DNA from: Epiperipatus broadwayi
Taxonomy: Eukaryota; Onychophora; Udeonychophora; Euonychophora; Peripatidae
DNA length: 64,000 nt
NCBI GenBank assembly: GCA_028023455.1
Contig: JAQFVV010012396.1
Span: 8,350,085-8,414,084 of the forward strand
Direction: 5' to 3'
The number at the start of each line of letters is the position of its first letter. Positions within the stretch are counted from its first letter, which is position 1. The notes under the pieces were generated by a model that saw only the letters and a list, made by a program, of their open reading frames with translations, was not told the origin of the DNA and ran no database searches. Shown here piece after piece: positions 49,621-63,400 of the stretch. Position numbers and translations under genes: made by a program.

Positions 49621-50813
49621 TAAGTATAGTATTTATAACAATTATCTTTTAAATATGTATCCTAATTAATAAAATTAAACAAGAATTATGTAAATATTAG
49701 GTATAACTCAAAGTCTTTTTTCTTCTTCTAAATAACAGTAGATAAAGCGGATAGAAGAGTACTATAGCTACTTGATATTTTATTTTTTCGTTTATTATGA
49801 ATCCTTGGAAGAAAATTACAATGTACTGCGCGGTTTGACTCAATTTTTTTTGTTATTGTTGACATCAAAAACTGTGAATGCAAAACATTCTGATTGTGAA
49901 CATTCATGTAAAAGCAAAAATAGTCCAGCTGTACTAAAAGAAATAAATGTGAATATATTGCACCATAGATAGCAAGAGATAGAACGTCATTTGGGTATTT
50001 TCATGTGATTGTATTCACACTGAATGTCTGAATACTGTTTACCTAATAGATAAAAATTTGTTCCTGTAAATCTGAATCTCCAATATTCTTTATATATGAT
50101 TAAAATTGTAAAAATGATTTGTAATTCAATTGTTACTAATTTTCTTATGCACAACCGCTATGTATTTAGAAAGTATAAATGACTAAATAAATAAATGTAT
50201 AGATGATAAATAAATAGTGTGGAGGTCAAATGAAATTCATGCACGAGAAGGAGCAGAATTAAAAAAGCGATCTATGGAACTTGAACTTTAAAGCACGCTA
50301 CTCTACACCTGCAATAAATCAAGCAAAGGTCGACTAATGAATACATGGATAAACAGATAAAAAATTGAAATTTTTAAAAAGAAATTAAAATATACTACAT
50401 CAAGTTCAGAAAATGTGTTATGGTATAATTTTACAAAATATGCATTTTTATATTATATATATAGAAAGTAATCTGAACATCGCGTAAAATTATTTATTAA
50501 CAAAATAAATTTGGATACGATCCATCCCAACTAATTCACAAAAAGAAATGACATCAATTTTTTTCCCTGACACAAGAAAAACAATTCATTTTAAATTAGC
50601 TTAAATTAGAGTGCTTAAAAAGGCTTTCTTATGAATCAGTGATGATTGAACCAAAGTAGCAAATATATTAAAAAATAAATTAAGCTTTAACAATGAAGAT
50701 GACAAAAAGATTTGAACAAAAATGTAGAGGAAAAAAGTCTGCCATTTAAAAAATTAAAATAAATTAGAAAACATTTACAATATATATATATATGGCATAT
50801 ACAATAATAGATG
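49621..50813. other. AT-rich DNA, no gene seen
   Basis: A 66-codon frame at 49772-49972 has no recognisable domain. Confidence 0.45.
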
Positions 50814-50914
50814 TTTTTTTTCCTCATGTGTCATAGCATCAGCCGGGAAGCGAACCCGCTAACCCGGGACAACTGCTTGTAAAGCAGCTGTCGCTGACCT
50901 CTTGACCACCAATG
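50814..50914 (-). mobile_element. tRNA-derived SINE copy 2 (best conserved)
   Basis: Minus strand: TTGGTGGTCAAGAGGTCAGC (A-box region), anticodon-like arm GCTGC/GCAGT with loop TTTACAA, then GGGTTCGCTTCCCG (B box in a T-arm-like hairpin), GATGCTATGAC, ATGAGG and an A run. The whole is about 100 bp, so the element is little more than a tRNA-like head plus tail. No CCA and odd arm lengths argue against a working tRNA. Copies at 5.5 and 56.7 kb share the tail. Confidence 0.8.
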
Positions 50915-51104
50915 TTTTCTATCTTCACTGATTATTTTTCCTGCTTCATCTGAGCTTTCAAACGAGTATTCTCTTAATCCTGTCGATTGTTCCAAATACA
51001 TTTGAAATCTAACAGATAAATAAGTTTTATCTACGAAAAGTCAAAATTATTGGCTAATTACAGAACAAATAAATTCTGAGCTTATTTGAGAATTTTTCAT
51101 CTAT

Positions 51105-51195
51105 CGGGTACATTGTCATTATACATACCAATATTGAATTCTGGATCCGGGTACATTGGCATTATACATACCAATATTGAATTCTGGATCCGGGT
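51105..51195. repeat. 43 bp direct tandem duplication (2.1 copies)
   Basis: A block starting CGGGTACATTG and ending CTGGATC occurs at 51105 and 51148 with a single T/G difference, then a 5 bp partial third start. Confidence 0.95.
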
Positions 51196-51887
51196 CAGAA
51201 AATAGTAGTATATTACACAACGAGACCTGGCATTTCTTTTATTTTAATTTGCAACATAATTATTAAAAAAAGATGCAAGTTAATGGAGAATTAATTTTTT
51301 TTTTATTTGATCATAATATATTTTGGCAAAAGACATTTTTGGAGTTAATAAATCTACTTTACAGTAGATCTTTTTATAAATAAAATAATGATATTTGAGT
51401 GGATATCAGTAAAGATATGTGGTAAGAAAAAAATTATTTTTAAATGCTTTTACAAATTTTGTCTGAACAACAATAATCTTAAAAATTATAAAACCCAATC
51501 CTATTAAATATTTTGTTTAGTATTTATACTATTAGTCAGTCAGCAATTATTTAAGAGAAACTTTGATTATTTTTCTGCTAATAGAATATTTTTTCCTTAA
51601 ATAAAGTCAAATATATATATATCTGGAAACATGTCTAAAAACTTTATTACTTCGCCCTCCTTGTTTAATAACACTTCATAATCACGACAATCCCTTTTTT
51701 TTTTTCATTCACTTCTCATGTCTACTACTTCCAAATCATTCTATTCATTCAATCTATTCATCACGATATTTCCTTTTATTTTCTCATCACATTTTAAAAT
51801 CATCTAATATTCTTTTATTATACTTTTTATTTTATTTTATAAAAGCTTAAATAAATAAATAAAAACATGAAACATATTTCTCTTTTA
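51196..51887. other. AT-rich DNA, no gene seen
   Basis: Low-complexity T/C-rich tail towards 51,850; nothing else. Confidence 0.5.
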
Positions 51888-52075
51888 TACAGAGGCATCA
51901 CTCTCCATACAGTAGCGCCATTCAGTGCAAGCCAGATTAATCAATGGATGCAGGAACATTCCTTCCTGTATCCATTTATTACTCTGGTTTGCACTGATTG
52001 GTGTTACTATATGGAGAATGTTGCCTCTGTGTAAACAGCTTGTGTAAGCATAAAGAATAATGATCATGGTGGTTA
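51888..52075 (+). repeat. HHR-B-related fold-back repeat, copy 3 (internal deletion)
   Basis: Inverted ends CAGAGGCATCACTCTCCATA and complement at 52,031. GCAAGCCAGATTAATCAATG is inverted near 51,983. The hammerhead-bearing middle is missing. The outer arm (TATGCTTAC and CATGATCAT complements) is on the right, so orientation is opposite to copies 1 and 2. Confidence 0.75.
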
Positions 52076-54639
52076 AATATTTATCTTTTACTAGTTTCAA
52101 CGTGATACATTCCTCTATAACTCATCTAACCTGTCTTTTCTTAATTTCAAATAGTTTATACTACATAAATAATTATTCTCTATCTTATCTTAGTGCATCT
52201 ACATTTCAAATATAAACTTTTATTTCTTTTTTTTTTCCTATTCATTTAGTAAAATAATTGCAAATATTGGAAAGCACAATCTAATAGAAAAAAAAAAGTT
52301 TGCATATATATAAATGTATAAACACATTTATTTATTTTTTACTTTTTGTATTTTAATGTAAAAAATAGTTTAATGATTTGTTACTTTGAGTTTATAGGAT
52401 GTTGAGCCATTAGAAGTGACAGAATTGAGTCATGTTTCATGAACTCTGAGCTTTGGACTAAACCAAATAAAGCTATGATTTAATTGGTTTAATTAAAGCA
52501 AAAATAAGGATATAGATTGTAATATATATTACCTCAGTTCTACAAAGAAATCTTAATATAATTAAATCAATTGAAAATTTGTAAATTTTGTTTTTTCATT
52601 ACTTCGATATTTTTGTATACTCTATTTTTTTACATGAATATTTTATTTATATATAATATTAATATTCATTTTACTCACGTCTTCTATAGACATTTGCACG
52701 ATCTTTCAAGCAATAATATTTGAATGAAAAACAACCAATCCCTTGCTGAATATAAATTTTTTTCAACAACCAATCATGAGTAGTCTTTGAAACTAACTGA
52801 GATCCAACCAAACATAGCAGTACAAAGTCTATTGAAGTTCAGTCATTAACAGTCAATTTGATATTAAAACTTAGATATGAGTTTTAGCGTTTTTAATATA
52901 AAATTGAACATTGTAATTGAACTTAAGTAGAATTTGTGATGGGATTGATAAGATTGTAGTTAATTTCAAAAGCTGAAATGATGTTGATTATTGACAGAAA
53001 TATATGCCCAGTGAAAGATTAGCTAATTTTCCACTATTAAAATTCCTATAAATGAAATGAATAAAAAAATAATATCATTAATATATTTGAGTGGTGTTTA
53101 TATATATATTGAAATTTATAATCAATTTTAAACAAAGAGTTAAAAAAAACTTTTTTTGTTGTTAAAAGTTATAGAAGCCACTTACAGTACTAATTTAGGA
53201 AGAAATCAATATGTAAATATTTAATCAATAATTAAATTTATAAAATATATATCTCAGTGATTAATTTAATACTACTTACTTGAGTAAAAATCCATCATTA
53301 ATAAAAAATAATTGATTTCTGTAAGTATAAAATATAAATGGAAATGAATGGACAATTACATAGTCATAAATATTCTTATAAAGATATATTTTAAAAATAA
53401 TTAATAAATAATATTAACAAAGCACTAATTTATTTATTTAATAAAATATATGATAATAACATTTTGATTAATATATATGAAATGTATGTTTGGTACAATT
53501 CTTTATGCTTTCCTCCTTTTCTGGAGATATTTATTACATTTAGTACTGTGAAAAACAATGTGGGATCATAAAATAAAACTAATTTTGTGAATTAATCTGG
53601 GGCATTCTAAAGATAATTTTGAGTTGATTAATATGATTCAACATTTATAAAAATAAGGGATATTGTAAATGAAATTTCAAATCTATTAATATGATTTAAT
53701 ATTGATATGAATATTTTTTAATGTTTAAAATAAACTATTTAAATCAGATTTCAATTTACCTCTTTAATGATGCATAAAACAATACTTATCATCTATTCTT
53801 TTTTTGTTTTTCTCATCTTTTATTGTTTGTATTGTTCAAATGAATAAAGTCTTATTTTTTATTTTCACTCTCCAATATTTACATTTTTATTGCAGTCAAG
53901 AATTCAATAAATAAAATTAGTTTTTAAAAAATAAAATATTAGTTTTGAAAAAAAAAAAAAAATTATTTAACAGAAATAAACAGAAGCAAATTGTCAACAA
54001 AAATAGATAAAATATTTCTGAATAAATAAATAATGATTTTCCCCAAAATTTAATATTTTTCATAAATATAATAAATTATAACTTTAAACAATGAAAATTC
54101 TCTTTAAATATTAAATTTTAATTACTATAAAAATATTGAAATAATATCTTTGACCAAGGCGTTTCCATTTTCTTTTGTCTCTGATCTAAACAAAATTTTA
54201 CTTCACTATTTTTTTTGTCAAAAAATCTAAATTCAAATGTTGCCTACTCATTTACAAATGAAATCTGAATAATTTTATATATTAAAAAAATTTAAGGTGA
54301 ATAAATTGCCTATATATTTATTGTTTCATTTTTGCAACGTAAACAAAAAATATTTCAGTAGAAATGCACTGGCTTCTTTTTACTTTTATATAATGACTAA
54401 TCTCTATCCTTTTAATTTTTATTGGCTGTAAACATTTTATATTACCTTAATATTTTTAAACCCCAGAACACTTTATAGTAAACTATTATAATAGGAATAA
54501 AAATTCACAAAAACTTTTTTTTAACACTTTGAGGAGAAATAAGTGGCACCTTCATGCAGATTAGAGGTTTTGGGTATTACAATAATGTTATAATTGCTAC
54601 ATCTTTTATAGCTATCTATAATTGTAATATACAATTTGC
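52076..54639. other. AT-rich DNA, no gene seen
   Basis: No coding or repeat structure recognised. Confidence 0.5.
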
Positions 54640-55205
54640 AATGGTTTGCAGCCTCTCTTTCCCCCCAGAAACAATTTTAATGTATTCATTGGAAAAAATC
54701 TAAAGATGTCAGCATTATATGAACCTTGTACATGATTGACAATATCATATTAGTTTGACAAAGCCATGAGGGAGGTGGCCTAAAAGTCAATAGAAATGAG
54801 AATTTCTATTTGACCAAGCATTTTAATCAGATCAAATAATTAAATTCTAAAGAAAAATTATAATGTTAAGTAATTTGTTTATAAATTAAAAGTTATAATG
54901 CAATGTTTTTCTAAAAAACATTTTTGAACCAAAAACTATTTCACTAATAGGAGATTGTTTTTGAAAGCAATTTATTTTTAAAAAGATAACTTTTAAAATT
55001 TTTGTCATGACAACCAGAAGCAGTTTCTACTCAGTAAAAATAAATTTCTTTTGTTAAAATGGTAAATAAAAAAACTTTTTAAAATTTTAATAGCAATAAA
55101 ATAATTTATTAACTTTTAGAATTTTTTTTAATTTCCTGATAACTCTAAATATATCCTTCTTTTAATAACATAAAATTTAAATATTTAATATTTATTCTTT
55201 TTAAT
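54640..55205. repeat. Dispersed repeat, copy B (pair with 26.55-27.10 kb)
   Basis: Same orientation and block order as copy A: GATGTCAGCA at about 54,705, GATTGACA, TTTGACAAA, GGAGGTGGC, TAATGCAATGTTTTT, and TTTAATAACATAAAATTTAA near 55,160. Non-coding. Confidence 0.6.
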
Positions 55206-55289
55206 ACATTAATTTTGAAAGTAAATAATCAAAATTTTTAAACATTCGTTGGTGATTATTCTTATATATATAAGTTAGTATTATTAAGA
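55206..55289. other. AT-rich spacer
   Basis: Short AT-rich join between the dispersed repeat and a decayed HHR-A copy. Confidence 0.4.
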
Positions 55290-55575
55290 TAGACAATTTA
55301 AGGGTGGTGAATTCATCATAGATTTTAAATGGATGGAGGTTGAAGAGTTGGAGGTGTAGTTGTTGGTGTCATTAAGTATGAAGATTGTCTTTTAATAAAT
55401 ATCGATATAGTATATATGTGGGGAGATGATAATGGAAACTGAGATTGTGGTTTATGATTATATGGTGATTTTATCTTTGATATATGTGTGAGTGTATGGT
55501 GTTTTAGATAGAGGGAGAGTGGTGTATGGAAGTTTATATTATATTTTATAGGTATATATAAGTGTGTTAGTTATT
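55290..55575 (+). repeat. HHR-A unit, heavily decayed
   Basis: AAGTATGAAGATTGTCTT then GGGGAGATGATAATGGAAACTG and a degraded downstream part follow the HHR-A order. CUGAUGA is lost (CTGAGAT in its place). Confidence 0.55.
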
Positions 55576-56189
55576 AAATATTTAATATTTTGTTTTTCTA
55601 ACTTCTTGAATAGGGAAATTACATCCAAGGCTGCTGTGATCCATTGTTTTAGGTAAGAACTTTATTTAAATATCTGTTTTTATGTTTTTAAAATTCCAAA
55701 TATTATTTTTTTAATGCCTATCACTTGAAATCTTCATTTGTAATAAATAACTTTATATTTAACCTGTAGATAAATCTTGCAAAAAGTTAAAAGAGCATTT
55801 CTGATAAATAGCATAAGAAGAGTAAAATAAATATTTAAAAATATTTATCATTATAAATTTCAAAACTAAATCATATTTGATTGTCTTATTTTATCAAATT
55901 TAAAAACTGGATTTTTTTTTCAATGGTAAAAAATCATAAGAAAAAAAGATCATCAATAACCATATAGTTAAAAGTTTCCTTTCCCAAAAATAATTAAAAA
56001 AAGGAGATTGTTGAATTATTTTTTATTATATAAAGAATAATCACATAAAAAGATAATCTGAAATCAAAATATATGAATCTCAACAAGAACAAAATTTCTA
56101 TAATTATTTGGAAAACTAAATTTTAAAAAACTTAAAAGTATAAATTAGTTTTCAAATTCAAATAACAAAATTGAATCAGTTAATTCTTT
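55576..56189. other. AT-rich DNA, no gene seen
   Basis: Nothing recognised. Confidence 0.45.
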
Positions 56190-56650
56190 TTTGTTGTTAT
56201 TCAATCTTATTATTAAACAAGACAAAACTCTCTCCATACAATAGTGCCACCCTGTGCCAACAGACTAATCAATGGATGCCAGAAGGCTTGTGCATAAAAT
56301 CCCTATCTAATTCCTACTCTTCCAATATCTCCAGACTAGTTTCTGGCTTGTGGCCATCATCAGTGAGAAGCCTTGGATCTGAGAGCACTGCACCTAGATT
56401 TTAGGATCTAATGCAACCCTCCAGCAACCACCTTTTATCTCCACTTAACTACAAAACTATGAGAATGAAATTTAAAACACAATAATATTTTCAATCTAAG
56501 CTCAATAGCTTATATAGTCATATGGGTCTGAACTCAATTCAATACCCATACTCTGATTGGCACAGGGTGGCACTACTGTATAGAGAGAGTTTTGCCTTGT
56601 TTAATAACAATTATTTGCTAGTATGAGATAGTGATCATGTGATGTTTAGT
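56190..56650 (-). repeat. HHR-B-related fold-back repeat, copy 4
   Basis: Inverted ends: TTATTAAACAAGACAAAACT at 56,209 and the complement at about 56,605, with CCACCCTGTGCCA inverted near 56,565. The outer arm (TAGTATGAGATAGTGATCATG) lies on the right. CATATGGGTCTGAACT near 56,520 is shared with the HHR-B tandem units, tying the two groups together. Confidence 0.82.
56322..56376 (-). ncRNA. Hammerhead ribozyme-like motif in fold-back copy 4
   Basis: Minus strand CUGAUGA (56363-56357), stem II UGGC/GCCA with CACAA loop, GAAA, helix III ACUAGU, C17. Helix I: UGGAGA opposite UCUUCA (one A-C mismatch and G-U pairs), internal loop, then UUGG/CCAA. Same architecture as the 421 bp units with different bases in distal helix I, so pairing is conserved while sequence is not. 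U-A replaces the usual G-C at 10.1/11.1. Confidence 0.7.
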
Positions 56651-56668
56651 AGCAATCTTATTATTAAT

Positions 56669-56770
56669 AGTCAAGCTAGTTGAGATATCAGCAACAGCAG
56701 CCTTACAAGCAGTTGTCCCAGGTTAGTGGGTTCACTTTCCAGCTGATGCTATGACTCATGAGGAAAAAAA
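56669..56770 (+). mobile_element. tRNA-derived SINE copy 3
   Basis: Starts TAGTCAAGCTAGTTGAGATA, has the CCTTACAAGCAG anticodon-like arm, GGGTTCACTTTCC as B box, then GATGCTATGACTCATGAGG and an A run. The tail matches copy 2, the 5' side is more diverged. Confidence 0.78.
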
Positions 56771-58659
56771 ATATTATTATTAATATATGATTTTTTTATA
56801 AATGGTTTCAACTAATAAAGTGATCAGATATACCAAGTTTGAATCAGTTTGATATAATTTACTGTCGATTGCCTTATCAAATGAATATTCAAACTGTTGA
56901 ATAAAGTAAGAAAATTTTAATTTTGATAGAAAGAACAAGATATGAACTTAATAAAAGAAACTTTTTAATTCAGTATTGGCATTTATTACTGCTTTATTCT
57001 ACTTATAATAAGTTAGTATTATAAATTATTTTGTGTGCATTCCTTACACTTGATTAGTTAATAATTATATTTTTATAAGTGTGTGCAACTCAAAAAAAGA
57101 TATATCTAATATTGATTAAAGCCATTTTATAATACATTAAAATAAAATATATAACAATAAATTTAGCTTTTTATGTAATTTAAAAAGTTGGTATAACTGA
57201 ATTATAGAAGATATACAAGTATATTTAAATACATTATATTTTTAAATGATTTAGCTTATTTATGATAACATTAATTGATTATAATTAAGTTTATTGCATA
57301 CATCATAAATCTCTTTGCAATTTTACATTTTTGGCAGCCCCTAGAGACCATTTGAATTAAATTTTCAACTTTTTATTTAACAAATTAACCATTATTTTTT
57401 GTTATACTTCTACAAATTTCAAATTATTTTTTAGAAATATAACTTTAAATAAAAATCATTTTAAAAAATAATATTTCAACTTTGCAGCTAGAGAGAAAAG
57501 AGTAATAATGAAATACATAATCAAAATACCTTTTTATTATTGCATGACTGTCACAATTGCTGTTTAAAATGTTTTAAGAACAAAGTGATATTAATTTTAA
57601 CTTCATTTTTATAATCCAAATTAATTATTGTTAAGACTATAGAAAGCAATTAAATTTGTTTTGAAAATTTAAAATTCCATTTAATTGTTGCAAAATGGCA
57701 TATGGAGATGTGCCTTTTTCTGCCAATCACAACTTTCTGCTTTACATTATTACAATTCTCTCAGCCTGACTCTTTCTAAAATAATATGTGTTTTATAATA
57801 AATAATCTTATTAATAAATAGATGTTTCACAAATATTTTGTAAAAATAATCATAAATATATAACTAAACTATGGACAATAGATGTTTCATTTTAATAAAA
57901 GTAAGATCACTCTCAAAAGTGTTTGCAAGTGCTCTCATGTGGAGAGAGCAATTAAACTACACTCAATGATGTTGTCAGCTTATTTGTAATAATTTTTTCT
58001 TTACAGTACTGACATCTTGAGATTTATTTAGCATTAATAAATTAATATTATTTTAATTCCAGTTTTTGCTGTCAAATAAATGCAAAACTGGCAATAGAAC
58101 ATCAAAGATAGCTGCAAAAATTGAATTTAAACCAAACATCATTATTGTTAATGCAGTCTTGTCATCAGGACTATGAAAATATTAAATGAATAATATTACA
58201 AAAGATTTAAATTTAATTTATTTCTTATGATAAATATGTCTAAATAGTATTTGCAAACATTTTATAATAAAATATATAAATTATAATATACATTACATTA
58301 TTTAAATACATGAAATCAGTCAACACTTAAACAATACCAATATCAATAAGAATCAACAATCTCAATTTGTTGTCATGGCAACTTTCTTTTATATTAATGA
58401 TTTTCTCTTCATTATATATATAAAAACATATGCACACCTAAAAGAATTGTATAAGAAAATGAGATTTATTAAAAAGAGAAGAATTACTCATGTTTGAAAC
58501 TATTGAATAATTTTGTATTAATAGTTTTATTTCTGAATGCATGTAATAAATATAAATCTCTAGTTTAATAAATTATTAGCCATAATCATTAATATATTTA
58601 CATAATGTGATTTGTATCAAAGTTCTGAGTGAAAAAAATTTTAATCTATAAATCAAACT
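56771..58659. other. AT-rich DNA, no gene seen
   Basis: AAGATGTCAGTACTGTAAAG on the minus strand near 58,010 recalls the 26.6/54.7 kb repeat, but the match is short. Otherwise nothing. Confidence 0.45.
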
Positions 58660-58820
58660 ATAATAATTTGTTATATACAAATATGAACAAATAATGAAGA
58701 TGTGTGTAAGAAATAGTAATTTGGTCCAACTGATGAATGCTGGTTCAGCAGTAAATGCACTTATTGGAATCACTTGTCATTTTCATATGTCTTTCCTCAT
58801 ATATTTCAGGAATGTTTGAT
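58660..58820 (+). repeat. HHR-A unit fragment, decayed
   Basis: The part from the TA/TG-rich leader through the hammerhead to the CATATGTC block is recognisable. The rest of the unit is absent or too diverged. Confidence 0.65.
58708..58775 (+). ncRNA. Hammerhead-like motif (HHR-A copy 8), degenerate
   Basis: CUGAUGA at 58730-58736 and UGCUG/CAGCA stem II are intact. The second core strand is GUAAA rather than GAAA. CCAA/UUGG of helix I is kept. Confidence 0.55.
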
Positions 58821-59439
58821 GGAATAGAAGTTTAAAATATATATGTATTATGTTTATCTTACTCTTGAAAATGAAATTGATACTGCAAAATGCATTCATA
58901 GTGAAAGAAGTTGGTTTAATTTCTATGCTGATGGATATTTGCAATATGATAGGACTAAAATGAAAGTTGCACTGATAAAAACAAAAATCTTGAATAACTG
59001 TTATAGCATTTATCTTATTGATGTCATCTAGTGAAAATTGTGAAACAATTTTGTAATGCTATATTAGATGTAAAAACTTTAATATGTGTGCATTATTTAT
59101 TTTTTATTGTCATAAATAACAAAAGATAACTTTGTTAGGAAATCTTTATAATTTTCTGGGCATTAAAAATACAAAAAAGCACATCAATGTTATAATAATA
59201 TTTTTTTAATATACATCCTACCTATGTAATATCTAGTGATTAATAAAATTTGCTTGCACACTTATTCTTATCTGATCTCTAATTTGGATTCACATCTTTG
59301 AATATCGATATCCTAATTAATAAACAATTCATTATTTTACAAATGTATTATTCTTAAGTACTTACAGATCATTTTTATTATTACATAAACAAAGATATTT
59401 ATCTTGGACTTTTATATATAATAAATTAATTTTCATTTC
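58821..59439. other. AT-rich DNA, no gene seen
   Basis: A 62-codon frame at 58843-59031 has no recognisable domain. Confidence 0.4.
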
Positions 59440-60410
59440 ATTTTCAACCATTATCAATCCTCTGCATGATGAAGGTCTCTACTAGTTGAATCCATCTTTT
59501 CAATCTCTCTTTTCCACATCACACTAGCAGACTTCCTTATTTTATCTATTCATCTCATATGTGGTTTCTTTCTAGGTCTTTTACAACCCTTTAGCAACAT
59601 GTCAAGCCCAACTCCATGTGAATCTCTTAACTCTTTCAATGATGTCAGTAACACCAGTTTGTTCTTTCATCCATGTATTTTATGTTAGATATCTTCTTGT
59701 TACTCCTAACATGTATCTCTTGATATTTGTTTGAAAGGTCTAAAGTCTCTGTAATGCTCTTTTTTGGATTTCTAAATCTCAGATCCATAATTAAGAACTT
59801 GTCGAACACATTTATTAAAAACCTTTTCAAATACATACGCATATTTTCTTTTAATATTAAGTTATTTTTACCAAAATACTCCAATCAAGTTTAATTTTAT
59901 GATTAATTTCATCAATTATGTTTCCATCTGTAGTAATATTCTGACCAAGTTATTTGTAGTTGTTAACTTCTTCTAACTCATCACTATCAATCTTTATTTT
60001 CTTTTCTTTTTTTTAGAAAATTCATTGAACATTATTTTAGTCTTTTTAACATTTATCTTTAATCCTACTTTCTTACTTTCATATGATAAGTCTTGCAATA
60101 TTTCCTGAAGCTTTAAACTCATTATTTGCAAAAACAACTACATCATCTACAAAATCTAGATGATTTAAATAATCTCCATTTACTTTTACTCCTTAGTTTC
60201 CCATTTTATCCACAATATATATCTTGCAAATCTGCTGTAAAAAGTTTTGGAAATATAGTCATCCTGTCATGCATCCTTCTCAATATTATTTTTTTAGTGT
60301 CATTGTGTAATATAATTGTTGCTGTTGCATTTTTATGAATGTTCTTCAGAATATGATAGTATCCTGGAACTGCACCTTGATGATCCAATGCTTTAATCAT
60401 ATATTTCTTT
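59440..60410 (-). pseudogene. RTE-like LINE 3' end, copy 4 (RT motif C to C-terminus)
   Basis: Minus-strand translation around 60,130-60,185 gives NGDYLNHLDFVDDVVVFANN, the RT motif C with FVDD for FADD. The C-terminal region and 3' end match copies 1-3. Many stops. Upstream RT motifs are not recognisable beyond about 60,400, so it is 5' truncated or eroded. Confidence 0.85.
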
Positions 60411-63400
60411 TAAAAATAATAATTTAGAAGAAAACATCACTATCAGTCTTTTAAGACTAAAACTCCAAGGATCCTATTAGGACCACAGCTTTTCTGTTTT
60501 TAAAAATACAAAAAGCAATGTTAATTTAGAAGTGCATATATAAACACAATTATCTGTATCATTATTCAAAAATTGAACAAAATATTTTACCATCTGCTCA
60601 AAATATCAACATTATCATATAAAAACTGCCATCCACTAATTTAAAATAATTATAATATTGCTTGTTTATATCCAAATATTATTTACAACATATTAAAAAA
60701 AGATCTTATGTGATCATGGTTAGCAAATGACTGATTTCTATTGTAACTTTAAAACCATCAATCACTCTTAAATTTTGGCAGTTATTAAACTTATACCTTT
60801 TAAATCTCTATATTATTTATGAAGTGCATATGTGTTTTATATAGCCTTTCAGAAAATGTTATATGTTTTTTTTTCTTTTACTGAAGTTGTTAATAATGCA
60901 CACTCATTGCCAGAAAATCTATTTTTTTCTTCCAATAAATAATGAATAGATTTGCTCTTACATGAAATGCACTTCCTAAAAGAATTCCATGTCTCAATAA
61001 TATGACCAACTTAAACGTCCAAACTGACCATTTAGTATTTAACTATAGTTGAAACCTGCCAAGAATAACAGTTGCTTTTGAAAAACAAATATTCAAGTTT
61101 TTACCAATATATTTGGAATAAAATCTATTATTAATTCATATATCATTTTATTTTAGTGCATTCTAAGCCAACAATCTGATTTAAAAGTTAATAGGATTTT
61201 TTAAAATAAATTCTGACTTCTAGCTATAGATGATTCATTAAACATCTTTGATTTGAATTTTGATGTATTTGTGTTTCTTTATAGAGATTCCCCCCCCCCA
61301 TCTAAATCAAATGTTAAAGATAGTCTATTTATGGGTTGTCCAAAATTTTAATAATTTCAAATACTTAAGTTACTTTATTTTGTAATTTATTGTTTCTACC
61401 AATAGATGCATTAAATTCATGAGAAAAATTAATAATACCACCCAAAACAAAAATATAAGTTTTGTTTTTCTGAATTTTTTTAGTGCAACATCAAAGCATA
61501 AACCCTGATAAAGAATGCAGTGGTATCGATATGTAAAATAACATTTAATATCAACAATAGCAATTACTATTACTGATATTACAAATATTTCTACTTTTTA
61601 AAGCAATCTATGGAGCAAGACTTTTCAAGACAAGCCAAAATGATCATCTTTTTAAGTCTTTACATCTTTGTAGAAGTGGAGAGACTCTTAAACATAGCAG
61701 CCTAAATATATCACAATTTATTTACCAAGTGCAACATCTATCCCAAATCCAGTTCCATACTGCACTACATAAGATAATTAAGCACTTTTAATTTTTTAAA
61801 CTCTCATATATCCTGTTTCTCAATATTAAATGCTTTGCAACCCCTATAAACTACATTTAAAAATATTGTAGGCAGAATTACTATGTATGTAATTAAAGGA
61901 CAAAATTGTGATTTCACAGATTCATAGATTTAATGTCACGGTTAATTTTGATAAATGTCCTGAGAATGTACAATTTATTATCAGCCATTTTTATACCAAC
62001 CTAAATATCTGAAAATAGTATGAAAAAAATGAAAAAAAGAATGAGAAATAGCACAGAGAGAAGACATAAAAAAGTTGCTTGTATCGGAATCAGCTTTTGA
62101 TAAAACAGCAGCTAATATTGCAAGACAATTAAAGATGTTCTTAGTCCATAATAACTATTAATTATTAATTTTCATAAGTGCATCACTTTTATCCATCAAT
62201 TGTCATCAGTAGGCCCAGTTCAGTATCTGACATATATACTACTAAGTGAAGATCCTGGAAATTCTATATGCTATAAAACAATAAGAAACTTGAACCAAAG
62301 CTATTAGCAGTAACAATAAATCACATCTAAAAAGTTAAAATAAGGCTAAAAAGATTTTGTTTACTTGAATTTATTTACTATCATGCATTTACAAGACGAA
62401 AATCTTTGTTGGTTTTATTATTTTTAAATATCACATTGTAAAAAAACACTTCTTCGATATTTCAGAGAGATGGCAGTTTTTTATTTTTGCCACAGATACC
62501 AAAATGTCTAGAGTACAAACTGGTGCTCAGTGAAGTCTTTTTTTTTTTAATGAAACTGTGGATAATAAAATATCATTATGTAATAAATATATAATTTTGC
62601 AAGTACTGTATATATTCTTAAATCTGTGCGTACTGTGCATGCTTAAAGAAATTTTATTCCAATACCTTTTTGTGAATTTATATAAACACACATATAACGT
62701 TGTGGGTTTTTTTTTAAATGTAAATAACGAAAATAAATGATATACTCTCATCTATGAACTACTTTTAAAAATAAATCTTATTTTTTATTACTATCATTTT
62801 ATTTTAAAATACATTCATTAAAAAATATAAATAGTCTTAATGTAAACAAATAATTAATTCCTCATACGCAAAGTAATTAGTCTTCCTATTTTGCTATTAC
62901 ACTGACAGTTTGGATCGTCATTCTTTATTGAAATTATTTTATTATTAATTGACAAAGTGGATTAAATTTCATTATTATAAAGAATTAATTTGTGAGAAAA
63001 AAGTCTGAAAGTTATTTTATCCGTAATTCAAATCTATAAAAAAAAAAAATACTGGTCATTATAACTTGCCAAAATAATATCAGATTACATTCAAAAATAT
63101 GCATGGTTCAAATCAGCAAAAGTTAAAAACCTTGATATAAAAAATATATGATTTTTATTGCTTTTTTATCATTTCACAGAGAGCAGTTTTAATCTTACAT
63201 TATATATATTCTGGCTACAAAAATACTATTTATTTGTTTACCAGTTGTGTTCTTTTTAAAAATTAATTATCTCAATCCCTCAAATTTCATAAGCAAGTTT
63301 TTAATAATTTGTTTTATAAGTAATTACATACTGACTTTATAAATGTTAGCAATTATATTATATTCTTCACTATTATTTTATATATATTAGGCTTATCAAG

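Noticed and set aside
57690-58020. Possible third, inverted copy of the 26.6/54.7 kb repeat
   Set aside because: Only two short blocks match and spacing differs.
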